Shown here piece after piece: positions 23,385-34,607 of a stretch of DNA of 64,000 nucleotides. Position 1 is the first letter of the stretch; each line of letters opens with the position of its first letter. The stretch is from Limonium bicolor (Eukaryota > Streptophyta > Magnoliopsida > Caryophyllales > Plumbaginaceae): the NCBI GenBank assembly GCA_023374045.1, contig CM041777.1:484135594-484199593 (forward strand), in the 5' to 3' direction. The position numbers and the translations under genes were made by a program. Under the pieces are notes generated by a model. That model was not told the origin of the DNA. It did no database searches and saw only the letters and a list, made by a program, of their open reading frames with translations.

Positions 23385-25073
23385 CTAATCTGTGTTTTGA
23401 GGAGTTGAAGACCAATGTGTTGTAGTATATCTCTGTGTGGTCACTAATCTTATCGAACGGTACTCCGCTTCAGCAGAAGAGAGAGAGACGCTTGTCTGTT
23501 TCTTGGATTTCCATGAGATAGGACTGCCACCTAAGAAAACATAGAAACCAGAAATGGAGTTTCTAGTGTTTGGGCAAGATGCCCAATCACTATCACAATA
23601 AGCTAAGAGACGAAAGTCAGCAGCATTATTCAAATATAATCCATAAGAAATTGTTCCTTTCAAATAACGGAGAGTATGTAAAGCAGCTTGGAGATGCTGT
23701 TCTATTGGTTCATGGAGAAACTGGCTTAGCAGTTGGACAGTAAATCCTAGATCTGGTCTAGTATGAACTAGGAAATTTAGCTTACCAACCAGACTTCTGT
23801 ATATGATGGGTCTGTCAAGAGTTTTTCCTGTATTTCTGTGAAGTTTAGTATTAACAGGCAAAGGAGCAGAGGCAGGTTTACTATTTATGTCATCAAAAGT
23901 ATTCAAGATCTCCAAGCAGAACTTTCTTTGGGTGATTATCAGCCCTTTAGGATGATGGATAAACTCCATTCCTAAGAAGTAATGAAGTTTTCCAAGATCC
24001 TTTATTTTGAATTGCTGATCAAGACGGTTTTTCAAGTCTTGTATTTCAGAGAAACAATTTCCACAAATAAGGATGTCGTCAACATAAATGGCAAGATATG
24101 TGAGAGATTGATGATCCCTTTTTGAAAACAAAGAGTAATCGTTTTCAGATCTGATATATCCTACTTGTGTTAGGAAATCACTCAATTTTGCAAACCATTG
24201 TCTTGATGCTTGTTTCAAACCATAGAGAGATTTTTTCAATTTGCAAGCATTCATGTTGCTTTCTACATGGAGACCTGGTGGTATTTGCATATATATATCT
24301 TCATGAAGGTCTCCATGTATGAAAGCGTTATTAACATCAAGTTGATCAGTAATCCATTGTTTCTTAACAGCAACAGCCAAAAGTGTTCGAATAGTGGACA
24401 TTCTAACAACAGGAGAGAATGTCTCTGTGTAATCCAGACCATATTTTTGACTAAAACCTCTTGCAACTAAACGTGCTTTGTATCTTTCAACAGAACCATC
24501 AGCTTTCAGTTTGGTTTTGAAAACCCATTTACATCCAACAAGTTTTTTGTGTTTAGGAAGCTTAACTAATTCCCAAGTCTGATTTGCAATGAGGGCATCT
24601 AGTTCAGTTTTCATTGCCATGTTCCAATGAGAGCTTTGAGAAGCTTCTTCATAAGTAGTTGGATCATTCAAATGAAGAATGTTCTCAAAGTTGTCATTGC
24701 AATCAGTGTTCAGAAAGTATTTGGGAGTTATATCTGTTAGGGAGAACAGATTAAGCTTGCTGTTATCAGTTGAATTACTTCTGTTGAAATTGATTCTACT
24801 AGACATTATGGCTGTAAAAGAATCAGTTTCAGGCAATTCATCATGAATGTAATAATCATGTAGGTATGAAGGGATTGTTCTTGTTCTAGTGGACCGTCTT
24901 AGATCAAGGTTTTCTGGTGGCTCAGGGTTGACGGAAGTAGTAGGGATAGGTTGGTCATTTTGGTTTTCTGTAGAGTCATGTATGGGTATAGTGCTGTCAG
25001 GAAAAACTGCTGGAGTATTTTCATTGTTTTTGGTGGGACAATCTGTATCATCAGAGTCATATGTGATAGGCAT
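23385..25073 (-). CDS. Copia reverse transcriptase and truncated RNase H (562 aa)
   Basis: The second half of the copia polyprotein, starting at an internal ATG (25073) because the frame shifts after integrase. It is needed for copying element RNA into DNA in the cytoplasmic particle. Visible parts: a low-complexity linker (1-140); RVT_2 fold from about residue 150 with WVFKTKLKADG (183-193), RYKARLVARGFSQ (197-209), DVNNAFIHGDL (246-256) and the catalytic YVDD at 330-333; then RNase H from about 490 with YCDSDWASC and SLSSAEAEY. After EAEYRSIR the normal remainder, including the last two acidic residues of RNase H, is missing, and a frameshifted tail ends at residue 562 just before the polypurine tract. 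RNase H activity is therefore probably lost. In a working element this region is fused to gag-protease-integrase. Confidence 0.93.
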   Translation of the reverse strand: MPITYDSDDTDCPTKNNENTPAVFPDSTIPIHDSTENQNDQPIPTTSVNPEPPENLDLRRSTRTRTIPSYLHDYYIHDELPETDSFTAIMSSRINFNRSNSTDNSKLNLFSLTDITPKYFLNTDCNDNFENILHLNDPTTYEEASQSSHWNMAMKTELDALIANQTWELVKLPKHKKLVGCKWVFKTKLKADGSVERYKARLVARGFSQKYGLDYTETFSPVVRMSTIRTLLAVAVKKQWITDQLDVNNAFIHGDLHEDIYMQIPPGLHVESNMNACKLKKSLYGLKQASRQWFAKLSDFLTQVGYIRSENDYSLFSKRDHQSLTYLAIYVDDILICGNCFSEIQDLKNRLDQQFKIKDLGKLHYFLGMEFIHHPKGLIITQRKFCLEILNTFDDINSKPASAPLPVNTKLHRNTGKTLDRPIIYRSLVGKLNFLVHTRPDLGFTVQLLSQFLHEPIEQHLQAALHTLRYLKGTISYGLYLNNAADFRLLAYCDSDWASCPNTRNSISGFYVFLGGSPISWKSKKQTSVSLSSAEAEYRSIRLVTTQRYTTTHWSSTPQNTD

Positions 25074-25074
25074 A

Positions 25075-27705
25075 TCATTTTGAGTGTTTCAGAAGGAGAT
25101 TGTGTGGCTGTTTAGTGTGGAAGGGAAAAGTAGTTTCATGAAATTTGACATCTCTAGAAACAACTATTTTCATATCTTTGAGTCTAAGCAATTTATAAGC
25201 TTTCTGAGTGTCCATTAAACCAAGATAAATGCAAGCATCTGAACGAGGATCAAGTTTGCTTTTGTTCTTATCAAGGTTAACAGCATATGAAAGACAACCA
25301 AAGACTTTCAGCCTTTTGTAATCAGGAAGACATCCATAGATTATTTCATATGGTGTTTTCCCTTGTAAAGTACTGGAGGGAAGTCTATTTATTAATTGAG
25401 TAGCAGAAAGCATGCATTCCCCCCAGTATTCTATTGGTATTTTAGAAGAAAAATACAAAGCTCTGGCGGTTTCAGCTAAGTATCTATGTTTGCGCTCCAC
25501 AACTCCGTTTTGTTGTGGAGTGTAAGCACAAGATGTTTGATGAGTAATGCCTAAAGATTTGTAAAAAGCTTTTCCTTCTACAGAAAGACCCAATTCAAAA
25601 GCATTGTCAGATCGAACAATCTTGATTTTCTTATTAAATTGCCTTTCTGCCATCAGTATAAATTCTTTAACAAATCTGAAAGCATCATGTTTGTTTTTCA
25701 GAAGCTTAATCCATATAGCACGGGAGAAATCATCAACTATGCTAAGAAAATATCTATTTTCATCATATGTTTTCTGCCTAAAAGGACCACATATATCAAG
25801 ATGAATAAGCTCAAAAATTTTTGTTTTGATAACAGAATGAGGAAAAGGGAGTCTGTGATCTTTGGCCAAATGACAAGCATCACATACAAAATCAGGAGGA
25901 ATTTTCCTTTTATTTATAAGACCAAGTTTACAAAGCTTTTGCAAAGGCGCATGGCCTAATCTGTTATGCCATAGAGAAACAGAATTCACAACAGAGGTAG
26001 AAACATGTTTATCAGCAATGGAATCCATTACATTTGCTTTTCTGTTGCATTTCAAAGAATTCCTAAGATGAAGAAATCTATCAATACTCAAAACATCCAA
26101 AAGGTACAGACCCTTCTCTTCTGTTGCAAGCATCAAACAGAAAGATGTTTCACGGTCCTGTATATAGCAATGATTCACAGAAGTTATAAGGCAAGCATGT
26201 ATTTGATGAACAAATTTTCGCACAGACAACAAATTGAACTTGAAAGATGAGACATGAAAAACATTTAACAAGGTAAAATTTTCAGTCAAATGGATATTCC
26301 CAATTCCTTCAATTTGACCAGGATGTCCATCAGGCATGGTAACCTTTTGATTGCATTTTCTATAACTTTCTCTGTCAAAAAGGGTAATATTTCCACAAAC
26401 ATGGTCAGTGGCCCCCGTATCTATGATCCATTTACTATCCAAACCTTGAATCTTAGACATGCAAGGTTTATTGTTCGAATTCCAGGCACTAGAAGTTATG
26501 AAGGTCATACCTGCGAACTGATCATATAAATCAGTTCGAGAAGTTTGATGCAGTTCTGGATCCATTTGAAGATAGGACATTAAGCTTGTAAGCTGACTTT
26601 GAGAGAGGCCTGGAACTTCTTTTGTCTTATTCTTGAGGTAAGCCTTTATGCCCTCAAGTTGCTGTTGATTCATGCCTGGAACTGGACAGTTTCTTTGTTC
26701 TGGAGCGTAGAAATTTTCTTCATCCATGGCGCTTCCCAGAGCTTTACCTTCTTTGTTGTGTTTCCAATGCGGCGGGAAACCCTTAACCCAGTAGCACTCT
26801 TCATAGGTATGCCCGGGTTTCTTGCATTTCGTACATTTGACCCTTTTGTCATCATTCTTTCCATTCCTGGCATTAGGGTTAGAGTTTCTGACTTCTGAAG
26901 CTTTCTTTGGGAAATTAGGGTTTCTGTTGATGGACGATTGGAAAGTGAGGGAATCTCCTTCGATGTTTCTGGATTTCTGATTATTTTTGTGATTCTCTTC
27001 TTGTTTCGCCATCGCATAGACGCTTTCAATATTTGGTAGTGGCGACATTACTAGTATTGCGCTTCGCATTGTTTGAAACTTTGGATTCAAACCCATAAGA
27101 AAATCGACAACCCTAGCATTTTCTGTGATCTTCGCCAATTTTTCTGAAGCCCCGCACGCACAAACTGGAAGTTCTTGTATTTCTTGCTCTTCATTCCACA
27201 GTTGAACCCACTTCGTGTAGTAATCATTCAAGCTGTCTTCTTCTTGTTCCAGCTTACGGTATTCTTGGCGGATCGTATAAAGTCGGGTTCCGCTGGTCTC
27301 GTCAAATCTTTTACGAAGATTTGCCCAGATTGCAGCTGCTGTCGGGAGATATATCACGGATTTGCGAAGCGAATCGTCAAGCGCGGTGAAGATCCATCCC
27401 ATCACCATTCCGTTAGCCTTATCCCATTCTTTTTGTAGTGACCCTTTGTAGTCGCTTCGTTTGACAGAACCCTCGACAAAACCTAATTTCGACTTTGATA
27501 TCAAACCAACCATGAAATTGCGTTTCCAGTCTAGAAACCCTGCTCCTCCGTTGTATTTATAAGCTAATTGCATTCCTGGAAAGTCCGATGAATGTAATCG
27601 AAGCTCGCTGGGTATGAGCTCTTCTGAATCTTGCGATTCGTCTGATGCTTTCTCTTTCCCCTTATCTTTTGAGGTTTGATCGTTCTTTCCATCGATGTTT
27701 GACAT
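25075..27705 (-). CDS. Copia gag-protease-integrase (876 aa)
   Basis: ATG at 27705, 135 bp inside the 5' LTR. Gag (UBN2/DUF4219-like, residues about 35-230) forms the particle; zinc knuckle CTKCKKPGHTYEEC at C291, C294, H299, C304 binds RNA. Aspartic protease carries WIIDTGATDHV with DTG at 429-431. A GAG-pre-integrase segment leads into the integrase H2C2 motif (H580, H585, C608, C611) and the catalytic D637, D700 and E737, with VVERKH after the glutamate. Length and order match the first two thirds of a copia polyprotein. It ends at a TGA at 25075-25077, where the frame passes to the reverse transcriptase part, so a one-base shift separates the halves. All catalytic residues in this half are present. 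Confidence 0.95.
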   Translation of the reverse strand: MSNIDGKNDQTSKDKGKEKASDESQDSEELIPSELRLHSSDFPGMQLAYKYNGGAGFLDWKRNFMVGLISKSKLGFVEGSVKRSDYKGSLQKEWDKANGMVMGWIFTALDDSLRKSVIYLPTAAAIWANLRKRFDETSGTRLYTIRQEYRKLEQEEDSLNDYYTKWVQLWNEEQEIQELPVCACGASEKLAKITENARVVDFLMGLNPKFQTMRSAILVMSPLPNIESVYAMAKQEENHKNNQKSRNIEGDSLTFQSSINRNPNFPKKASEVRNSNPNARNGKNDDKRVKCTKCKKPGHTYEECYWVKGFPPHWKHNKEGKALGSAMDEENFYAPEQRNCPVPGMNQQQLEGIKAYLKNKTKEVPGLSQSQLTSLMSYLQMDPELHQTSRTDLYDQFAGMTFITSSAWNSNNKPCMSKIQGLDSKWIIDTGATDHVCGNITLFDRESYRKCNQKVTMPDGHPGQIEGIGNIHLTENFTLLNVFHVSSFKFNLLSVRKFVHQIHACLITSVNHCYIQDRETSFCLMLATEEKGLYLLDVLSIDRFLHLRNSLKCNRKANVMDSIADKHVSTSVVNSVSLWHNRLGHAPLQKLCKLGLINKRKIPPDFVCDACHLAKDHRLPFPHSVIKTKIFELIHLDICGPFRQKTYDENRYFLSIVDDFSRAIWIKLLKNKHDAFRFVKEFILMAERQFNKKIKIVRSDNAFELGLSVEGKAFYKSLGITHQTSCAYTPQQNGVVERKHRYLAETARALYFSSKIPIEYWGECMLSATQLINRLPSSTLQGKTPYEIIYGCLPDYKRLKVFGCLSYAVNLDKNKSKLDPRSDACIYLGLMDTQKAYKLLRLKDMKIVVSRDVKFHETTFPFHTKQPHNLLLKHSK

Positions 27706-27828
27706 TGTCGAAAGAACTCAGAGAAGGAAGGAAATTTTTGCGAAAAAGGAATTTGAATGTCGACGGGAGATGTGTGCGTGATGAAGAAGACGAAGAAAGA
27801 AAAGTGCGAGTTTCTTGTTTTTCTGGTC

Positions 27829-27840
27829 GCTCTGATACCA
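27829..27840 (-). other. Copia primer-binding site
   Basis: Sense strand TGGTATCAGAGC directly after the 5' LTR, complementary to the 3' end of plant initiator tRNA-Met. Confidence 0.95.
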
Positions 27841-28070
27841 TGTCAAAAAACAAGAAACCGATATGGAGGGTATACAGAGAGAGATATGAAAGTAAACATT
27901 ATGTATTAGAGTATGAGAGTATATTATGATGTATTGATTACAGAGGAGTAAGGTTCTATATATACATATGTGTACAACGGAAACATATATGACTAGCTTA
28001 AACACAGCGTTTAAGCTAAGGTATAATAGGAATATATATGTACGCTAGTCTATATGTATATATTCTAACA
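27841..28070 (-). repeat. Copia 5' LTR
   Basis: A 230-bp LTR in the promoter position for the minus-strand element. A TATATATAG-like stretch lies around 27955-27963 (plus-strand CTATATATAC). Followed by the GGGTC target duplication. Confidence 0.97.
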
Positions 28071-28347
28071 GGGTCTCAAACTCGAAGATGAAGAGATTAA
28101 GCCCAGTAGACCATATCTCGAACTTTCCACTCATCTGCCAAACTTGATCAAAGGTGGATTTTACAGCTCGGACATCAGCAGGCTTAGAAGAGAAAATATT
28201 ACCAAGCAGGTTATGAATGAACGGATAACCATCAGTGACATTAACTAGATCATCCATGGTGGTTGTCATCTATTCATCCGCAGTGAGCGTTAACTCCGCA
28301 CAATGTGAAGTTAATTCATCAATTACTTGAACTGGCGGAGCTTCCAT

Positions 28348-30699
28348 GGTAGGCGTGGCAGATTGAGCAACAAGATGACGGTAAACACGACCGAGTGGGT
28401 CACTAACAGCAGCCCAGGAAGCAAAGGGGGAGAGAACGATCACAACCTCACAAGCGAGAGTAAGTTAAAGGTATCCAAAGCCCAGAAGCAACACTCAAAA
28501 CAAGAAACGAAGACCAATAAGAAAATCACCTATAGAATTCAAGGTAGATAGACTGAACTCACATAGAAGACAAGCGGAAAACGTTGAAGTTGCTAGGTTA
28601 GGCACAAGCGGCGAAACAGGGAACTCAAGCCTCCCACCCAAGGGGGAACACTGAAAACAAGGGAAGGAGGCCGAAGCGCGTGGGACGTGTTCTATTGCTT
28701 CAACCTTTCTAAAGGGTTAATTAAAGTTATTCTCCACCAATTGAGATCAATGTGGTGTTATTGTATTTTTCAACCCTGCCACGTGTTAATATCTTGTGTC
28801 ACACTTCTATTCCAGCATGATCATGTCAGTAGTGGTGACTCCTATACTCTAATCATCATGCCAAAGGACTTTAATAAGCTGGTACAAATTAATGCTGGTG
28901 GTATCATCTCAAGTGATTGCTCAACACTTAAGCTAGACACACATGACATTTAGTAGTGTATGTACATATCTCGCTTGACAATTCTCATTTCCATTCTTTG
29001 AATAGCCATCAGATTAATAAATAATCAAGTGGATACAATATCATCAATCGACATTTATAAAATATTAATATAAGATGAGAATAAGATGGTGGTCAGAGTT
29101 TAATAATAATTAAAAATGGAGATTGGTGGTCAGAGTTTCAATTATAATATATAAAGATGAGGAATTTTGAGTGGTTTCATCATCATGGATGAAATGAAAT
29201 TGCACTGGACCAACGCCTCTGCAAGTATTCTCGCAGATCTCCATACATGATCTAAGAAATCTATATATTTTTTTGACGAAACTAAGAATATCTAATAAGT
29301 TATTCACTCCCGTATATTATTATGTTCATCCTCAAATTGCATCCGTATGTATTTTTTGTCATATGTATTATATGAGCGAGGAAGCATCTTCGTTGTCAAA
29401 GTCAACTTATTATGTAGATTCGTCACAGCAATGAAGTGATCACCATTCTTTCTTTCTTTTTTTTCTTTTAGGCGCGTAGAGAATTCGAAGCTAGTCACAC
29501 TATTCAGTCAGTCACCTACTAGTCTAATATATTGTAGCACATGAAATGAATTTCGTTGCTCGTTAAACAATACCCGTAAATTCTTACGGAAAAACAATAC
29601 CCGTATAATATCAATTGGGTTGAATGTATTAAAGTGAGAAATTATGGTAAATTTTTTAAATTAATAAAAATTTAATTTATTCTTATTAATAATAACCTGA
29701 TATATAAATCAAGATAGTAGTAGTACATTTAATCTATGACTGTTTAATCTTGAAATATGAGTTGGATGTCGGTGTACACATAATTAACAAACAAATGACG
29801 TAATGCGTGTGTCATGTGTACATCATATGGTTGCAATGAATACTTATCACTTGACATTAGTATTATCTATAATAATAGTACGTAGTACGATGATTACATC
29901 GTATATACAATTGATAATAACAAGAACCAACCAATGTAATGCGATTATAACTACTTGCTATTAATTCTCTCATTTTTCAATTACACTTGAACGAAGAAAC
30001 AAACTAAATCAGAGCAGTTTACTAATCGTCTTGAAGTGCAGACTTCAAATAAAATAATTCCTGCCGTTGTAGTGGAGAAATATAATATATTAATATATAT
30101 TTTTTGGAACCCGCAATGTGTTTTTGTGACAGAACTCGGTTGTCACGGCGGTCCTGATGCCGTCTGTTTTAAGAATCATCCTCTAGTACGAACAAAAATA
30201 CAACTAAGCGTTGCGTTGCGGTGCGGGCCTCCTCGATTGCGCTGTGTTTTTTTCTTCGTGTATATGTACAAGAAGAACAACGTAACATAGCCGTTAAGGT
30301 TCGGAGATTCTTGTATTTTTTTTTTTTTTTGAAAGAGGTTCGGAGATTCTTGTAAGTTGTCATGCATTTTGGCCGGACTTGCTTGCTTGCCTAGCACCAC
30401 CAACAAATCCCGCGTTGAATTTCCCAAACTGTAAACTAAGACAAATATAAAAACCGGATGAGTATTCTGTATTCCGTAACAAGACAAAATCATGTATGCT
30501 TGTATGTCGGGCAGGGTTTCAATAATTAGCAACGGCGCCGATAATGATAAGTGTTCACGATATGATTGTTTCCTTAATTTGAACGCGTCTATATTGCAGC
30601 TACCATGCTCCAAGTACTTATCTTGCTATATCATAAAGAAAAAAATTGTGTAGTTAACATTTCTAATATACTGTTATGAACTATTGATAAGTTAGCTAT
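28348..30699. other. Gene-free AT-rich region
   Basis: About 2.3 kb with only short frames and no recognised domain. The first ~340 bp upstream of the DUF4283 start (to about 28690) would be its 5' leader. The rest is AT-rich spacer; the only distinct object is the poly(A) retro-insertion at 30297-30354. Confidence 0.6.
30297..30354 (-). mobile_element. Minimal poly(A) retro-insertion with 19-bp target duplication
   Basis: AGGTTCGGAGATTCTTGTA occurs twice as a perfect 19-bp direct repeat (30297-30315 and 30336-30354), separated only by T15 plus GAAAG. On the minus strand this reads CTTTC then A15 between long target duplications. That is the signature of L1-type target-primed reverse transcription where almost nothing but the poly(A) tail was copied. 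Confidence 0.7.
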
Positions 30700-31284
30700 G
30701 TTTGAATGTTTTGGATATGTACCTCCGCATACGAAGCTAGTATCCTCTTCTTCTCTAGCCTGATAATATCTCCCACCATTTGCGCTAACTTTTCACATTT
30801 GTTTTGTTCCAGACGTGGAGAGCACTCCTCTAATGACAACCCATGTTTTCCTTTTCTCTACCTATTAGTGGTCTCCCAGAGTCAAAGTCTGATTCTGTAG
30901 GTTTCCTTCCCCCTAGATCATGCTTAAGTTACAATTTCTCCGCTACCCCGCGGTGTTGAAAACCATAAGGAATTTTCTTCAAGAGAACACCAGCAAACCT
31001 ACAAGGTTTGGCCACCGATTTTGCATAATTTCCATTGCTTCTATATCACTCTTTTCCTCTTCTAATGTTGTGACAACACACTTGCTTAGACAAGCTTTCA
31101 TCTCCTCATCAGCCTTGACCTTGATAGAAAGTCTTGATAGGGCATGGCTATGATCTTTTTGTTCCCAACTCTTCTCTCGTCCTGACGGATCCCTTTGCAC
31201 TTTATGTCCCAACTATGTTCCATCATCTTTACTCCTTCTAGCTTTATGGCCTTAGAACTCACTGCTGGAAAAAAAAAATAAACA

Positions 31285-31580
31285 ACGCCCCTTTAAAAAC
31301 GGTTATATTGTAAATCGTTTTTTTTATAATAGGCGGGACATCTTAATAAACGCTTTGCTTAGAAAGCGTTGTTTATGTTATGGCGCCCAAAGACAAAAAC
31401 AACGCTTGCTTACAAAGCGTTCTATAAGAGATATGTATAAAAAACGCTTCTCAAAAGAAGCGTTTTTTATGTCTTTGGGCGCGATAACATAAAGAACGCT
31501 TTAGCTAAGAAGCGTTCTTTATGCTGATCGTAAGTAGCATAAAAACGCTTCTTAAGTGAAGCGTTCTTTATGTTACCTAA
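31285..31580. repeat. CACTA-1 left subterminal hairpins
   Basis: Five to six units of about 33 bp with AACGCTT then AAGCGTT after a short loop, for example AAAAAACGCTTCT with AGAAGCGTTTTTT at 31440-31470. In En/Spm such repeats bind the TNPA protein; here that role is inferred. Confidence 0.85.
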
Positions 31581-33223
31581 ATTATAAACAGTTTTCGCCC
31601 TCCCGCCCAGTCTTCTCATCAGTCTAATCGCGACTGTTCCCCTACCCACCCACTCTCTGTAAACCTCGCTCTCACTCCATGTAAACGTTGCTCTCCCTCT
31701 GTAAAAAACCTCGCTCTTTCCGCTTTATCTCCTCTCAATCGAAACCCAGAAACATCACAATATTTGTCGCCGCGGCACCTCTTTCTCTTCCCTCCCGATA
31801 ATCGATCTTCTATCTTCCGGCATTGGGGCGATGAAGGCAGGCCAGATGCATGCGTAGATCAATATCGGCGCCTCTCGCTATCGGTAATTTTGCCCTCAAT
31901 CTGCGAACAGATATATACATATATATATATATATATATGCATGCCTATCCTTTTTTGTCATAGATATAATCTTTCGATTAGTAATTAATGTTTGCAAAAT
32001 CGCACGAACAGGACATACATGCCCTGTCGCACGCACGGCGCCTCTGGATTACAACCCCAACTAGCGAAAGGAACAACATACATGCGCGGTAGATCTTTCG
32101 GCTCTATTCTTGGGCTGATGAGGTATTTTTGCAAACCAAACTTCTTAATCAGGAAAATACATGCTCTGTTTGTTTGGGGTTAAGGCGTCTATTTGTTTGG
32201 GATTAAGGCGTGAAATATATTGTGTGTATTGTTTGGGAATAATTTTTCATGCAAACCAAACTGCGGCGCGCAGTTGTTGTTAACCTATGTGTGCTTGCAA
32301 ACCAAACTAGCTTGTTAATTAATCAGGAACATATATACTCTGTTTTTTTGGGATTAAAGGCGTGAAATAAAGTGTACGCGCGTGTGTTCGGGAATAATTT
32401 TGCATGCAGACCAATGGACTTGCTGGTTTTTACTATGTGTTGATTGTTGTTAATCAAGGGCGCATATTGTTGTACTATGTGCTGATTTTTACTTGCTGGT
32501 TGTACAATTAATGGACTTGGGAATTAATGTGTAATATAATGCGTTTCGGCATGCATACAAATATAGTATATATGGCGAAATTAATTTGGTTAGATGATTA
32601 TAGGGTGTATTAATTAATGCTATATATTATATTATAGTATAACCTAGGGTGCAAATATTAGATGACTCTAGGATGTATTAATTAGTTACAAAGACATAGC
32701 ATTACGGCAGCTTGCCTAACGTATTCCCCTTCCCCATATTGCTTTTACCTTAACATCCACCCAGAAGTTTATCTACGTTTCTACCAATACCAACATCAAA
32801 AACTTATAAGTTCCTTCACATTCTTCTCAGATTTGTTATCCGGTCAAGCTAGGCATTCCAATTAACCCTCTAATGTTTTGGAAATCTATATGACCACCAT
32901 TGGCCATATTAGAGACCTCTAGCGCTACTTACAGCTTCTTAATTTCTTGTAGTTATTATTTTAGTATCCCTTTACATTTTTTGGCTAGCGCCTATGACCT
33001 TCGATCGGCATCAACCTATAATAAAAAAAATTGAACTCGGACGGGCCCACCAACTTTATTTTCCTTCACGACCTTTCTTCTCTCCTTTTTTATTCCTTTA
33101 GTCACCTCTGACTAGTATGTATGATGTAGAAGCTTCAGTAGACCGAGCAATCAGAACTGGACAGCACTGAAACATCACATAGAAAATTGGATAAAAAGTC
33201 AGATGAATTTGGACGATGTAGAC

Positions 33224-33999
33224 GGTTGCTGCCTCTGTTGAAGATGAAAGTACCGACGATCATGATGATTCTTCTACTGATACAAAAGAGACAGAAGAAG
33301 AAAAACATTGTACAAAAGAGACAGAGGCATATATAGATGAAAGGATGAATGAGAACTCAGAAACATAGAGGTTGAAGAAATTGGCTAAATAGTTAAGTGA
33401 GGCTGCCACGAAGTAGAGTCCGGTGGCGATTAACGGATTACCGGCATACTTCATAACCTTGAATGAAGAAAACGGTTTTCTAGAATAGTGGTATCAGGAG
33501 GATAAGAAGAAACTTAGTCAATTATATGGTGGCATGGGGGACTATATGAAGATAAAGTGGTACCACATCTCCCGGTTGATGAGTTTCATGTGTTATGGAT
33601 GGAGATGGAGATGGAGAAGGTAGACACTTCTCCATCTCCAGTTTCGATTGGATCTTCTTTCAGTTTAGAACATCGATAGGTCTGAGAAATCTTTAAACGC
33701 TAGGACATGACTATCTGTAGATTGCATGTAGTCATTTGGAATACTAGTCACACTGTTGATGTGGGGTGCATCGTATCTTTTAAAAAAACCAGATGAAGGT
33801 CCCTTGGCAATTAAAAAGATTGAGAGATTCCCCCTAAGTATGATTCCCCCTGAGTTTGCATGTTAAGCGACTTTCACGAATGATAGCAATAAGTGACAGT
33901 TTCTATGCACAATAAGTGACAACTTTTATGTTATACTGTAACCTTTGTATCAGCAGAAGAATCATCATGATCGTCGGTACTTTCATCTTCAACAGAGGT
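33224..33999. repeat. Long inverted repeat inside CACTA-1
   Basis: About 60 bp at 33224-33285 returns in reverse complement at about 33945-33999 with only a few mismatches (core ATCATCATGATCGTCGGTAC). The plus-strand first arm reads as an acidic peptide (EDESTDDHDDSSTDTKETEE) running into a frame with several stops, so it may be a captured gene fragment whose end was duplicated in inverse orientation. Confidence 0.75.
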
Positions 34000-34607
34000 A
34001 ACAACTGTCTTAGTGAATTGGAAATTTCTTCTCAGGTATGTATTATAAGTACTTTTGTGTTTGAATTGGTGATTTTAATTATTTGCGCATGTTTGGATAA
34101 GTTTAAATGGTGCACTTAATCGTTTTTATAATTCTGTTGTGCAGCTTGTTGATTTCTTCTCAACACTTATTCACAAGTCGATCAATCTGAAGTTTGTCAA
34201 TAAGGAGAGGGCGCACACATGTGTTGAAAGCACTAAATTGATCAGAAGAAGTCATGAGTCTATCTTTTCTTTTTTTCAAATGGTTGTATTGTACATGTTA
34301 TGATCGAAGTACTTGAACCATTTTTAGTATTTTGGTTACCATTTTTAGTATTTTGGTTAACTAGCTAGTTACAAATGTTGTAGTTGATCGATACTACACT
34401 TAAGCGTATGTGCGCTAGCTGGTATATAATATTAATGCAAACAAGAGTACTGCTGTTGATCTATATATTAATTAAAATTCACCAGTTTGGTTGATATGGT
34501 ATATACAATACAAACAGGTTTTGAATGATTTTGTGATTTTAATTTTGTGTTACGCGGAGGGTAATAAATTGTATAAAAAATAAAAATATAAAAAAAAGAC
34601 CATATAA

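Larger units (their letters stand above)
23128..28070 (-). mobile_element. Ty1/copia retrotransposon, nearly complete and young
   Basis: A 4943-bp element with LTRs at 23128-23355 (228 bp) and 27841-28070 (230 bp) that differ by one substitution and one TA indel. It has a perfect target duplication GGGTC (23123-23127, 28071-28075), a primer-binding site for initiator tRNA-Met (27829-27840) and a polypurine tract (23356-23371). The domain order gag, protease, integrase, reverse transcriptase, RNase H on the minus strand defines Ty1/copia. One frameshift and a deletion in RNase H make this copy defective despite its recent insertion. It sits within the DUF4283 pseudogene in the same orientation. 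Confidence 0.97.
20340..28347 (-). pseudogene. DUF4283 / CCHC zinc-knuckle gene (L1-type ORF1), broken
   Basis: Reads on the minus strand in three pieces: 28347-28071, 23127-22804 and 21253-20340. The likely ATG is at 28347. A stop lies at about codon 26, followed at once by another ATG. Piece 1 holds the start of a DUF4283 fold (WQMSGKFEIW, LNLFIFEFET); piece 2 continues in frame (RGPWTFNGSLLVF, PIWVSVHDFPF, GEFLRFRVLLDLGKPLLR) with two stops; piece 3 gives the knuckle CFICGLFLHVTKEC (C-X2-C-X4-H-X4-C, 21182-21223) and a lysine-rich tail. DUF4283 followed by zf-CCHC_4 is the usual plant L1 ORF1 (RNA-binding) layout, though stand-alone genes of this type exist. Removing the solo LTR and the copia element restores the frame exactly at both sites. 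An ORF2 (endonuclease/reverse transcriptase) is not seen before the gap. Confidence 0.75.

Noticed and set aside
31764..31988. 74-aa frame in CACTA-1 with promoter-like upstream sequence
   Set aside because: No domain and ends in a (TA)n run; the CT-rich sequence could be a leader, but coding is not supported.
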